Source of the DNA: Pseudophaeobacter sp965641885
Lineage (GTDB): Bacteria > Pseudomonadota > Alphaproteobacteria > Rhodobacterales > Rhodobacteraceae
Assembly: GCA_965641885.1 (NCBI GenBank)
Contig: OZ282574.1
Coordinates: 868,001-932,000, forward strand
Length of the DNA stretch: 64,000 nucleotides
Direction: 5' to 3'
Shown here: piece after piece, positions 54,079 through 61,928 of the stretch
How the letters are laid out: each line of letters starts with the position of its first letter
Position numbering within the stretch: the first letter of the stretch is position 1
Made by a program: the position numbers and the translations under genes
The notes under the pieces: generated by a model
Told to the model about the DNA's origin: nothing
Seen by the model: only the letters and a program-made list of their open reading frames with translations
Databases searched by the model: none

Positions 54079-54756
54079 CTAAGCCGCGTTATAGAGCCGG
54101 GGGGTCACCAGACCACGGCTGTCGACGCCGCGCAGCGCCTTGGCTGCGGCCAGGATGGCGAGATCGGCGAGGGGCTCAATCAGCACCACCAGCATATAGG
54201 CGCCGCCAAAGGTCAGCACCGAGGCCATGGTCTCAGCGCCAAAGCCCTGACCGTAGAACACCCAAAAGGCCACCCAGGCCACAACGCCGCCCTGATAGGC
54301 GGTCGAGAGCGCCAGCGCCTGGCTGTATTTTAGATCCACATAGGCGGTGCCGGCCGGGATTATGCGGCGGGCCAGCGCGTGCAGAGCAAACAGTGGCACC
54401 AGCAGGGTTGTCAGATTGACAAAATACATCGGCATGTCGCTGGGCGCAAAAAGGGCCCCCTGGATCAGCAGGCCTGCGGCCAGGCCAAAGGCAGCAGGTG
54501 CCGCTCCGAGGATCAAAAACAGGGTTGAGCCAAGGATGAAATGCACCTCAGAAATGCCAGCCGGGAAATGCGGCAGTACTTCAAAAAACAGGAACACGCC
54601 AAGGGCTGCGATGGCAGACCGGGCGGCATAGGACATCACGCCAGTGGCGCGCAGGTCATTAAAGGTTTCTTTGGCGGCATAGGTCACGGCCCCTGCGGCG
54701 GTGCCATAAGCAAGGGTCATTTTGGCGGCGTCAACAACGCCGGGTTCGATATGCAT
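54079..54756 (-). CDS. Energy-coupling-factor ABC transporter permease, CbiM-like
   Basis: A 225-residue membrane protein with about six helices. It begins MHIEPGVVDAAK, a CbiM-type N-terminus, where the Met-X-His segment is known in CbiM to take part in cobalt binding. CbiM is the substrate-capture component of the CbiMNQO cobalt transporter. No cbiN, cbiQ or cbiO is adjacent, so it may act alone or with shared subunits. The ATG at 54756 is preferred over 54846 by family start. A cobalamin riboswitch lies about 114 bp upstream, so cobalamin represses it. Confidence 0.85.
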   Translation of the reverse strand: MHIEPGVVDAAKMTLAYGTAAGAVTYAAKETFNDLRATGVMSYAARSAIAALGVFLFFEVLPHFPAGISEVHFILGSTLFLILGAAPAAFGLAAGLLIQGALFAPSDMPMYFVNLTTLLVPLFALHALARRIIPAGTAYVDLKYSQALALSTAYQGGVVAWVAFWVFYGQGFGAETMASVLTFGGAYMLVVLIEPLADLAILAAAKALRGVDSRGLVTPRLYNAA

Positions 54757-54869
54757 AGGTCTGTCTCCCTGTCGCCTCCCCGGCGACATTTGAAAGGGTT
54801 TCGCAAAACAGCCGCCCAAACCGCAGTCCGCAAGGCATGGCCCCACAAAATATGGCCTGGTCAGCTCGC

Positions 54870-55058
54870 GACGGCAGGTCTCCTGACTTGCGGGTCTGGG
54901 CCGGTCCGGGGCCTTCCCGATCTGCTTTGCAGATCAGTGGCTGTTCCCGGTGGCTCGCCGCTCACAGTTGCGGGGGCAGTTTCGGATTCGGCGCCTGTTG
55001 GCTACACCTCACCGTATTCCCTTTTCATCCAGGGGTCTGAGACCCCAATGGAACCGTC
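54870..55058 (-). promoter_or_regulatory. Cobalamin riboswitch upstream of the cbiM-like gene
   Basis: On the minus strand the aptamer has the GGGAA segment near 55015, the CCCCGCAACTGTGAGCGG block near 54955-54975, and the conserved 3' segment CAAGTCAGGAGACCTGCC at about 54873-54890. These are the hallmarks of the adenosylcobalamin aptamer. It should switch off expression of the cobalt permease when cobalamin is plentiful. Confidence 0.95.
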
Positions 55059-55158
55059 GATACCGCCAGAGGTGTCACGAAGCCCTGCGGGCTGTCAATC
55101 ACCCAAAGCACTCTATGCGCTGCAAAAGCCCGCCTGCGCCGCAAGGCCGCAGATCAAA

Positions 55159-55183
55159 CAAAAAACGCCCGCAGGAGCGGGCG
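55159..55183 (-). terminator. Intrinsic terminator of the cbtB-cbtA-His-rich operon
   Basis: A 7-bp GC stem (55166-55172 with 55177-55183) and AGGA loop are followed on the minus strand by GTTTTTTGTTT. It lies 60 bp after the His-rich protein stop and about 100 bp before the next riboswitch. Confidence 0.9.
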
Positions 55184-55242
55184 CAGTACACAAGCGGGTA
55201 AAACGGCAAAGCCAGTCGTCCAGTGGGTTTAGGGATTGGGAT

Positions 55243-55743
55243 TTACGGATTGTCGAGGGTCAGACTGGCTGCAATTGGGGTGCCGCCTATCATCAGCGGG
55301 CTGTGGCTATTGGCGTTGAGCGAGACTTTCACCTCGACCTTGCCTGTGGGCAGATCGCTGAGGTGCGTCCAGTTGCCGTAGAGCCGCCCCAGCTTGGTGC
55401 CATTGATGTAGACATGCGCATGGCCTTCGCCTGCAACATCGGCGGCTGAGGCATTCTCCGGTGCAAAGCGGAAATTCTGCGGCGTGACCTGCAAATTCCA
55501 GCCCGCCATGGGGTCTTTGGTCACGGCAATCGTTAGGCCCGGGGCGTCAGGGCCTGCGGGAAGGTGGGTCGCCGTTGCGTGATCATGGCCCGCCATTTCG
55601 GCCATCTGCCCCGGGCTGCCATGCTGGGCTGCATCGCTGTGATCATGGCCATCAAATGTGATGCCATTGCCGGCAGCCGTGACAAAACCGATGCCGCCGC
55701 CAAAGACCAGGCCGATGGCAAACAGAGCAAGAGAACGCGACAT
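55243..55743 (-). CDS. His-rich exported protein linked to cobalt uptake
   Basis: A 166-residue protein with an N-terminal hydrophobic signal or anchor (about 4-24). A His/Asp-rich stretch follows (DGHDHSDAAQHG and AGHDHATATH), which should bind metal, and then a beta-rich domain ending in ASLTLDNP. It is the last gene of the CbtB-CbtA operon. I infer a periplasmic metal-capture role, possibly cobalt, from the histidines and the context. I recall such proteins next to CbtAB, but no family name is certain. It could also be a copper- or zinc-binding protein. Confidence 0.75.
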   Translation of the reverse strand: MSRSLALFAIGLVFGGGIGFVTAAGNGITFDGHDHSDAAQHGSPGQMAEMAGHDHATATHLPAGPDAPGLTIAVTKDPMAGWNLQVTPQNFRFAPENASAADVAGEGHAHVYINGTKLGRLYGNWTHLSDLPTGKVEVKVSLNANSHSPLMIGGTPIAASLTLDNP

Positions 55744-55821
55744 GTCATATCCTTTGAAGAAGAGGCCTGCGCTGAAAGAAAGAGGATCTCTCGGCGCAGG
55801 TTGATGCTCAGGGCAGGGGGC

Positions 55822-56505
55822 TCAGGCGTCTCTGGCGCCTTCGGCCTGCCAGAAGTAGCCGCAAAAGCAGCCCAGCAGGGTCCAGGCAGCCAGACCAACC
55901 CCAAAGGCGCGGGCAGCAAACAGCGCGCCTATTTCTGTCGGAACCGGGCCGGTAAAGCTGCTGGGCCCGGGGGCACCAACCAGATGCGGGATCAGCAGCA
56001 GGGGAACCGCAATGGCGTAGCTCAGCAGAGTGCCGCCAAAGGCGATCAGCCACATGGCAATGCCAGCGGTTGCAACGGTGGCAGTCCACCAGATCTGTCG
56101 CTCAAGGAGATCGGCTGCCGCGACGCCGGGAACCTCAGGGGCGAGGCTAAAGCCCGGTGCAAGATGGAAGGTGATGAAACCGGCCAGCCCCCACAAAAGC
56201 CCACTACGTGCTGAAATTGGCTGCCCCATACCCTCGGCCATGGACATCAGGGCGACCATAACAAAGGCATAGCCGGTATAGGTGAGCATGGTGAAGACGA
56301 TGCTTAACCCATCACGTACGGCGTCAAAACCGGGCAGCTCAGGGTGTGCGGAAACTGCTGCGCCACCAAAATGCACCAATGCGCCGCTTTCATAAAGCTC
56401 GGCGTGCAAAAGCACTGGCTGCACAAAAAGAAGCTGCAGCAGGGCGGTCAACAACCCTGCTGCAGCACCAGCGAACAACGCGCTGGTCAAAATCCGGCTA
56501 AACAT
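55822..56505 (-). CDS. cbtA: CbtA family cobalt transporter
   Basis: A 227-residue membrane protein with about five or six helices, matching the CbtA family: FSRILTSALFAGAAAGLLTA at the start, then the LYTYTGYAFVMVALM-like segment and FHLAPGF. CbtA and CbtB are predicted to form a cobalt-import channel that is regulated by cobalamin in many proteobacteria. The ATG at 56505 is preferred over 56547 because the family starts here. It follows cbtB by 4 bp and shares the upstream cobalamin riboswitch. Confidence 0.92.
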   Translation of the reverse strand: MFSRILTSALFAGAAAGLLTALLQLLFVQPVLLHAELYESGALVHFGGAAVSAHPELPGFDAVRDGLSIVFTMLTYTGYAFVMVALMSMAEGMGQPISARSGLLWGLAGFITFHLAPGFSLAPEVPGVAAADLLERQIWWTATVATAGIAMWLIAFGGTLLSYAIAVPLLLIPHLVGAPGPSSFTGPVPTEIGALFAARAFGVGLAAWTLLGCFCGYFWQAEGARDA

Positions 56506-56509
56506 GCGC

Positions 56510-56680
56510 TTAGTGGCAGGGAAAGCCAGTCGCGTGACGCACGTCATGTGCGGCGTCGTGCAGGGCAGAAGCCTGTACGTGACCGGTTAGGGTGATTACA
56601 CTCAGGCCCAGAACCACGGCAAACACGGCAGGCAAAAAGCGGGCGCCAGCAACAGAGGTGGTCAGTGTCTTCGTTGTCAT
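56510..56680 (-). CDS. cbtB: CbtB family cobalt transporter small subunit
   Basis: A 56-residue single-helix membrane protein (helix about 17-35) with a histidine-rich C-terminus (HDAAHDVRHATGFPCH), the CbtB signature. It is the first gene after the riboswitch. The ATG at 56680 is preferred over an upstream ATG at 56713 that lies in the leader. Confidence 0.92.
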   Translation of the reverse strand: MTTKTLTTSVAGARFLPAVFAVVLGLSVITLTGHVQASALHDAAHDVRHATGFPCH

Positions 56681-56730
56681 ATCTATTCTCCACGCCGTCA
56701 CACCCGACGGCAAAAATTACGTCCCAGTAC

Positions 56731-56921
56731 ATGGCCGGTCTCCTGACTCGCAGGTCGCAGCAGCTTTTCCCCTTCCCAGCGGCCAGATTGGCCTCCAGTG
56801 GGTGTCGAAAAACCGCTCGCCGCTCACAGTCGCGGGGGCGGTCGAGGTCTTGGCGCCGCAATTGGGTCCGCCATTCCTCATTCCCGTTTCAGCCCAGATG
56901 CTTTGCATCTTTGGGCACCAT
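56731..56921 (-). promoter_or_regulatory. Cobalamin riboswitch upstream of cbtB-cbtA
   Basis: On the minus strand it begins GGTGCCC near 56919 with a GATGC/GCATC hairpin. It continues through GGGAA near 56882 and the GCCCCCGCGACTGTGAGCG block near 56822-56840, and ends in GAGTCAGGAGACCGGCC at 56733-56750. It is the second independent aptamer in the window and should repress the CbtAB operon. Confidence 0.95.
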
Positions 56922-57008
56922 GTCCATTTGTTGTGCCCTCTGACGAGGCCGGGGGTCAAGTTTGAATCCGTCCTGCAGAGCCCAAGATGTGACTTTTATG
57001 AGCAATGA

Positions 57009-57036
57009 CAGGCGCAAACCTGGGAGAATGCGCCTG
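57009..57036 (-). terminator. Weak hairpin after the cob operon
   Basis: CAGGCGCA at 57009-57016 pairs with TGCGCCTG at 57029-57036. It lies 13 bp beyond the DUF1636 stop. No T-run follows on the minus strand, so this is only a candidate. Confidence 0.4.
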
Positions 57037-57048
57037 GTCCAGCCCGGC

Positions 57049-57390
57049 TTAGTCCAATCCGGCAGGGATTCGCGCCAGAGCCTTCAGGCGCAATTCGCCC
57101 AAGGGGCGGGCGTCCGCCAGATTGCCGTCCGGGCTGTCGCGGAACAGCCGTAAAAACGTCACGATATCCGGGAGATCCCTGGCACTGATTTCGCCAAACA
57201 GATAGGCCGTCTTGCCGCTTTGGCGTACCGAAAGCGTCTGCGGCTGTTTGCAGCCCGACATGCAGTCCACCTGCTGCACTCTGGCATCGAGCCCCGCGCC
57301 TGCCACCGCCTGCGCCAGCAGATCCGGCAGGGCCGCATCGGCGTTGCGGCAGCTGCGACACAGGGTGAGGGTTGGGGGAGGGCTGGACAT
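57049..57390 (-). CDS. DUF1636 family metal-binding protein
   Basis: A 113-residue protein with the four-Cys pattern of DUF1636, a thioredoxin-like ferredoxin-type fold: CRSC near residue 11 and DCMSGC near residue 42. Members are often encoded next to cobalamin genes and may bind a [2Fe-2S] cluster or a metal, possibly helping CobNST or cobalt delivery. It is the last gene of the cobL-cobE-cobM-cobB-cobA series, 4 bp after cobA. Confidence 0.85.
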   Translation of the reverse strand: MSSPPPTLTLCRSCRNADAALPDLLAQAVAGAGLDARVQQVDCMSGCKQPQTLSVRQSGKTAYLFGEISARDLPDIVTFLRLFRDSPDGNLADARPLGELRLKALARIPAGLD

Positions 57391-57394
57391 CCGG

Positions 57395-58132
57395 TCAGAG
57401 TGCTTCTGGCAGATCGCTGTCGGCGAGGGGGCCGTAAAGGATCAGAACCGGAGCCGTGGTCTCCATATCACGCAGCACCTTTGGCAGCTCTCCTACCGTG
57501 TGACAGCTCAACTCCTGCGCAGGGGTTGAGACACCCAGAGCAATCAGCGCGTGGGTTTCAGGTGGCAGGCCTGCCTCAATCAGCTTTTCCGCCAGCGAGG
57601 CAAAGGTACGCTTGCCCATATAGACCACGGTTGTGGCCTCGGGATCGGCCAGCGCCGCCATATTGAGGCTATCCGGCAGCCCGCCTGTGACGTCATGGCC
57701 GGTGATGAACTGCATCCGCCGCGCCGTCAGCCGCCGGGTCAGCGGGATATTTGCCGCCGCCGCGGCTGCCGAGGCCGCTGTGACACCGGGCACAATCTCA
57801 AACGGAATTTGGGCAGCGCGCAGGGCGCTGATCTCTTCCTCCAAGCGGCCAAAGACGCCGGAATCGCCGGATTTGAGCCGCACCACCCTGAGGCCGCCTT
57901 GGGCGTATTCCACCAGCAACTGGCTGACATGGTCCTGCTTGGGGGAGGGGCGCCCGGCACGTTTGCCCACCCCCACCAGATCCGCATCTGCGCGGGCATG
58001 GGTGAGAATGGGGCCTGAGGAGAGATCATCAAACAGCACCGCATCCGCGGCCTGCAACCGGTTCACCGCCTTTACGGTCAGCAGTTCCGGATCGCCCGGA
58101 CCAGAGGATACAAAGCTGACAAAGCCGCTCAT
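57395..58132 (-). CDS. cobA: Uroporphyrinogen-III C-methyltransferase, CobA
   Basis: A 245-residue SAM-dependent methylase that converts uroporphyrinogen III to precorrin-2, the entry point to corrins and siroheme. The motif SSGPGDPELLTVKAVNRL is at the N-terminus, followed by LKSGDSGVFGR and the PGVTAASAAAAAANIPLTRR block. It lacks the CysG dehydrogenase/chelatase domain, as expected for CobA. The start overlaps the cobB stop (ATGA). Confidence 0.93.
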   Translation of the reverse strand: MSGFVSFVSSGPGDPELLTVKAVNRLQAADAVLFDDLSSGPILTHARADADLVGVGKRAGRPSPKQDHVSQLLVEYAQGGLRVVRLKSGDSGVFGRLEEEISALRAAQIPFEIVPGVTAASAAAAAANIPLTRRLTARRMQFITGHDVTGGLPDSLNMAALADPEATTVVYMGKRTFASLAEKLIEAGLPPETHALIALGVSTPAQELSCHTVGELPKVLRDMETTAPVLILYGPLADSDLPEAL

Positions 58133-59514
58133 GTCGCGCTGTCCTCAGCACCGTCTTCTACGCTGGCTTCTACACTGGCCTTCTCACCGGTGATGAGATG
58201 GAAAAATGTGCCGGTCACATGCCCCTTGATCGAGCCGGTTTCCGGCACCGGGTTGCCATCGGCATCCATCACCTGTGCCAGCGGTGCGTCGGGCTCATCC
58301 AGAATGGTGGAGTAATGGAACTCGTGCCCCCGTAGCGCAGCCCCGGCGGCAAAGCCCGGCATCTGCGCCTGCAGCACCGCGCGACGATACCCCAGGTGAA
58401 ACTTGCGCTTTTCATATGAGGTCACCAGTCCAAGCAGCCCAGCCATCTGGTGGCGCGTGCCCTCTTTGTCGATCAGGGCTTCGCCCAGGGCCATGTAGCC
58501 GCCGCATTCGCCATGCACGGGCCTGGTCTCGGCATGTTTGCGCAAGCCGCTACGGAAGGTCTCGGCACTGGCCAGTGTGCCACCATGCAGCTCGGGATAG
58601 CCTCCGGGCAGCCAGACCAGATCGGCATCCGAGGCCGGGGCCTCATCTGCCAGCGGCGAGAACGGCAGGATCTCGGCGCCAGCGGCGCGCCAGCCGGTCA
58701 ACAGATGCGGGTAGGTGAACGAAAAGGCGGCATCGCGCGCTAGGGCTATGCGCTGCGCGGGCGGTTTTGGCAGCGCCTGTGGAGCAGGGGTTGCGGTTCC
58801 GGCAGTTCCCATGGCGGCGGCTTTGATCGCCTCAAGATCGACGTGGTCGCGCAGGAAGGTGGCATAGCCCGCAATCGCGGCCTCCAGGTCCGGGTGCTCT
58901 ACCGCCTGGATCAGGCCCAGATGGCGCTCTGGCAGGGCAAGGTCGCCACGACGCGGCAGCGCGCCCAGAACCTTGACGCCCGCGCGCTCCATCCCTAGCC
59001 GGGTCAGTCGCTCGTGGCGCGGGCTGGCCACCCGGTTCAGGATCACCCCGGCAAAGGGCACCTCGGGGTCGTAGCTTTTGAACCCTAGTGCTGTGGCTGC
59101 AGCCGACTGCGCCTGACCGCCCACATCGATCACCAGCACCACGGGCCACCTCATGCGCTTGGCGGTCTCAGCGGACGAGCCAAAACCGGACTGGCCACGG
59201 GTGGCGACGCCGTCAAACAGCCCCATTGAGCCTTCGCCAATGCAGATTTCTGCGCCCGACGCCTGGCCAGAGATCGCCTCCAGCAAACCACTATCCATCG
59301 CCCAGGTATCGAGATTAAAGCTGGGGCGCTTGGCGGCGGCAAAGTGAAAGGCGGGATCGATATAATCAGGCCCGCTTTTGTAGGGCTGCACCTTGAGGCC
59401 GTCCTCGGCGAGGGCGCGCAGCAGGCCCAGCATTACCGTGGTCTTGCCGGTGCCAGAGGCCGGTGCGGAAATCATCAGTCCCGGAGGGTAGCCTTGTGGA
59501 AATTGATCACTCAT
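58129..59514 (-). CDS. cobB: Cobyrinate a,c-diamide synthase, CobB
   Basis: A 461-residue enzyme that uses glutamine and ATP to amidate hydrogenobyrinic acid. It has a P-loop (ISAPASGTGKTTVMLGLL, about residues 15-32) and a C-terminal class I-like glutamine amidotransferase half with the catalytic Cys in VHGECGGYMALGEAL. The start at 59514 is preferred because it overlaps the cobM stop; the frame is open further upstream inside cobM. Its own stop overlaps the cobA start. Confidence 0.93.
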   Translation of the reverse strand: MSDQFPQGYPPGLMISAPASGTGKTTVMLGLLRALAEDGLKVQPYKSGPDYIDPAFHFAAAKRPSFNLDTWAMDSGLLEAISGQASGAEICIGEGSMGLFDGVATRGQSGFGSSAETAKRMRWPVVLVIDVGGQAQSAAATALGFKSYDPEVPFAGVILNRVASPRHERLTRLGMERAGVKVLGALPRRGDLALPERHLGLIQAVEHPDLEAAIAGYATFLRDHVDLEAIKAAAMGTAGTATPAPQALPKPPAQRIALARDAAFSFTYPHLLTGWRAAGAEILPFSPLADEAPASDADLVWLPGGYPELHGGTLASAETFRSGLRKHAETRPVHGECGGYMALGEALIDKEGTRHQMAGLLGLVTSYEKRKFHLGYRRAVLQAQMPGFAAGAALRGHEFHYSTILDEPDAPLAQVMDADGNPVPETGSIKGHVTGTFFHLITGEKASVEASVEDGAEDSAT

Positions 59515-60301
59515 CTGCTTCGCTCCAGTCTGCCCATTTGCTCTCGGCGCTTTGTGGCCGGTAGCGGCGATCATAATCCTGCGCGTAAAGACAGCTCTCG
59601 TCAAAGTCGTCGTTGCCAAGGGCAGGGCCCACCAGGATCAGAGCGGTGCGGCCGCGTATCCCGCCTGTGGCCTCTTCGAGGCTGCCAAGGGTCGCCTTGA
59701 CCACCTTTTGATCGGGCCAGGTGGCGCGCCAGACCACAGCAACCGGGCAGTCGGCGCCGTAGCTGGGCGTCAGCCGCGCGATCACATCTTCCAGCACATG
59801 CACCGACAGGTGAATGGCCAGCGTCGCTCCTGTGCGGGCAAAATTCTCCAGCGTTTCACCTTCTGGCATTGCCGAGGCCTTGCCGGAGGTCCGGGTCAGC
59901 ACCAGCGACTGCGCAACGCCAGGCAAGGTCAGCTCGGTGCCAAGGGCTGCAGCAGCGGCGGCAAAGGCGGGCACACCAGGGGTGACATCATAGGGGATCT
60001 CCAGGGCGCGCAGGCGGCGCAGCTGCTCTCCCAGGGCGGACCAGACCGACAGGTCACCAGAGTGCAGCCGGGCAATGTCGTGCCCGGCGTCATGGGCCTC
60101 TTTGATGTGGGCCATGATTTCATCCAGCGACAGCGAGGCTGTGTTGATCACCCTGGCGTCTTTTGGGCAGTGCTGCAGCAGCGCTTCGGGCACCAGAGAG
60201 CCCGCATAGAGGCAGGTCGGGCAGGCGGCGATCAGATCGCGCCCGCGCAGGGTGATGAGGTCGGCAGCGCCGGGGCCGGCGCCAATGAAGTGAACGGTCA
60301 T
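59507..60301 (-). CDS. cobM: Precorrin-4 C11-methyltransferase, CobM
   Basis: A 264-residue SAM-dependent methylase that acts on precorrin-4 in the aerobic pathway. The start MTVHFIGAGPGAADLITLRG is the family N-terminus, with ARLHSGDLSVWSALGEQ downstream. The ATG overlaps the cobE stop, and the 3' end overlaps cobB by 8 bp, so translation is coupled along the series. Confidence 0.94.
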   Translation of the reverse strand: MTVHFIGAGPGAADLITLRGRDLIAACPTCLYAGSLVPEALLQHCPKDARVINTASLSLDEIMAHIKEAHDAGHDIARLHSGDLSVWSALGEQLRRLRALEIPYDVTPGVPAFAAAAAALGTELTLPGVAQSLVLTRTSGKASAMPEGETLENFARTGATLAIHLSVHVLEDVIARLTPSYGADCPVAVVWRATWPDQKVVKATLGSLEEATGGIRGRTALILVGPALGNDDFDESCLYAQDYDRRYRPQSAESKWADWSEADE

Positions 60302-60705
60302 GGCTCAAGTCTTTCTGCAATAGCCGCGGTGGCCTGGCCATCCGCGGTGACAACTCGGGGGGTGATCAGGCGGGAGCGGGCACCGGGGTGCCCGGTGCGG
60401 GCGGCCACCAATGCGCAGGCTTCGGCGAGAGAGCCGGTGCCAAACCGGGCCTTGATCCGGGGCGAGCATGTGAGGGTCTGCTCTCCTGCGATCTCGCTCT
60501 CATCAAGGCCCAAAAGAGGCAGCCCCATCTCGTGGGCCAATTGTTTCAATGCGGGCGCCAAAGCCTTTGTGCTAGTTGACGCCAGCGCATCCGGGCGCGC
60601 GCCCGTCAGGGCGAGTGCTGCGCGCAGATCCGCCAGACTGGCACTGGTGCGAAAGCCCAGTCCTGCAACTCTCATCCCTGCAACTCTCACCCCTGCAACT
60701 CTCAT
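60298..60705 (-). CDS. cobE: Cobalamin biosynthesis protein CobE (CbiG C-terminal-like)
   Basis: A small protein (135 residues from 60705) of the CobE/CbiG-C family; its exact enzymatic role in the aerobic pathway is not fully defined. The core VAGLGFRTSASLADLRAAL and the late RFGTGSLAEACALVAA are typical. The N-terminus is unusual: three 15-bp repeats encode MRVAG-VRVAG-MRVAG before LGFRTS. The first ATG (60705) overlaps the cobL stop (ATGA) and is therefore taken as the start, although GTG or ATG codons of the second and third repeats (60690, 60675) could also serve. Confidence 0.88.
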   Translation of the reverse strand: MRVAGVRVAGMRVAGLGFRTSASLADLRAALALTGARPDALASTSTKALAPALKQLAHEMGLPLLGLDESEIAGEQTLTCSPRIKARFGTGSLAEACALVAARTGHPGARSRLITPRVVTADGQATAAIAERLEP

Positions 60706-60706
60706 C
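60662..60706. repeat. 3 x 15-bp tandem repeat at the cobE start
   Basis: Three units (60662-60676, 60677-60691, 60692-60706) are identical except for one base, which changes the middle start codon to GTG. The array multiplies the start region of cobE in frame and covers the overlap with the cobL stop. Confidence 0.9.
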
Positions 60707-61928
60707 GGGTGACACTCCACTGGATGACAGGGCGGGCCCGCTGCCAGTCGCGCATGCTGCCCAGAGGGCCTGCTTCGGCGATCTCAACCTTTAACAGGTG
60801 ACCGCCGCGCTGGGCATGGGCCTGCATCAGCAGGGTTTCGGTTTCAAGCGTCACCCCATTGGCCACCAGCCGGGTGCCCGGCGGCAGCAGCATCCACAGA
60901 TGGTCCAGCAGGGCTTGTGAGCAACCGCCGCCGATAAAGACGCAATCGGGCAGTGGGTAGCCGGTCAGCACCTCGGGGGCCTTGCCCAACACGCCTGCCA
61001 TCCGGTGCGAGAGACCAAAACGGGCGGCATTGGCGCGGATATTGTCCAGTCGGCTGGCGCGGGGCTCAAAGCTCACGGCGCGCGCGCCCGCAGCGGCCAG
61101 ACACCACTCCGTCGAGATCGAGCCAGAGCCGCCCCCAATATCCCAAAGCAGCTCACTGGCGCGCGGCGCCAGGGCCGAGAGGGTCAGGGCACGGATGGGC
61201 CGTTTGGTGATTTGCCCATCGCTGAGGAAATGCGCATCCGCGAGACCCGAGGCCTGTGGCAGGCCTTTGCCGCCGGCGGGGTCAATCGCGAGGGCCACGG
61301 GGGCCTGGATCTGGTCGAGATCAAAGCTGTCGGCCCGCGCCCTGCGGATCCGCTGCAGCGCTCCGCCAAGGCGTTCCATCACGGTCAGGGTGGAGGCGCC
61401 AAATCCCTGCGCGTTCAGCCATTGCGCCAGTTCTGCTGGCGCCTCCCCATCACGCAGGGTGCAGAGGATACGGCGATCTGGCGCCAGCAGCGGCATCAGT
61501 TGCTCATAGGGGGCGGCATGCAGGCCCAGACAGAGGGTTTCCTCTAGTTTCCAGTGCAGGCAATTTGCGGCGTATGAAAACACCGAGGGGGCTGGATGAG
61601 AGGTCCATTCAGACGGTGCAAGACCCTGTGCTGCAAGATCGCGCGCCAGTGCGCCGCCCGCGCCAAACCAAAAGGGGTCTCCCGATGCCAGCACCACAAC
61701 TGGCTGGCCCCGCAGCGCCAGCACCGGCGCGGTTGAGAAGGGCACAGGCCAGGCGTGCCCCCTGGTTCCGGCCGCAATCAGCTCCAGATGGCGCGGGCCG
61801 CCAAAGATGGTTTTCGCTTGCTGCAGCGCATTGCGACTTGCTTCCGTGAGGCCTGCCAGTCCATCTTCGCCCAGACCAATCACCGTGAGCCAGGGTTTTT
61901 CCGTGGTTTGCAAAACAGGATCAGACAT
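60702..61928 (-). CDS. cobL: Precorrin-6Y C5,15-methyltransferase (decarboxylating), CobL (CbiE-CbiT fusion)
   Basis: A 408-residue bifunctional methylase. The N-terminal half is a CbiE-type tetrapyrrole methylase (WLTVIGLGEDGLAGL) and the C-terminal half is CbiT-like, with the SAM site LLWDIGGGSGSISTEW. It methylates C5 and C15 and decarboxylates the side chain. The start MSDPVLQ at 61928 has AAGGA 8 bases upstream, inside the divergent cobK gene. Its ATG lies in the same CATG as the cobK start. The stop overlaps the cobE start. Confidence 0.93.
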   Translation of the reverse strand: MSDPVLQTTEKPWLTVIGLGEDGLAGLTEASRNALQQAKTIFGGPRHLELIAAGTRGHAWPVPFSTAPVLALRGQPVVVLASGDPFWFGAGGALARDLAAQGLAPSEWTSHPAPSVFSYAANCLHWKLEETLCLGLHAAPYEQLMPLLAPDRRILCTLRDGEAPAELAQWLNAQGFGASTLTVMERLGGALQRIRRARADSFDLDQIQAPVALAIDPAGGKGLPQASGLADAHFLSDGQITKRPIRALTLSALAPRASELLWDIGGGSGSISTEWCLAAAGARAVSFEPRASRLDNIRANAARFGLSHRMAGVLGKAPEVLTGYPLPDCVFIGGGCSQALLDHLWMLLPPGTRLVANGVTLETETLLMQAHAQRGGHLLKVEIAEAGPLGSMRDWQRARPVIQWSVTR

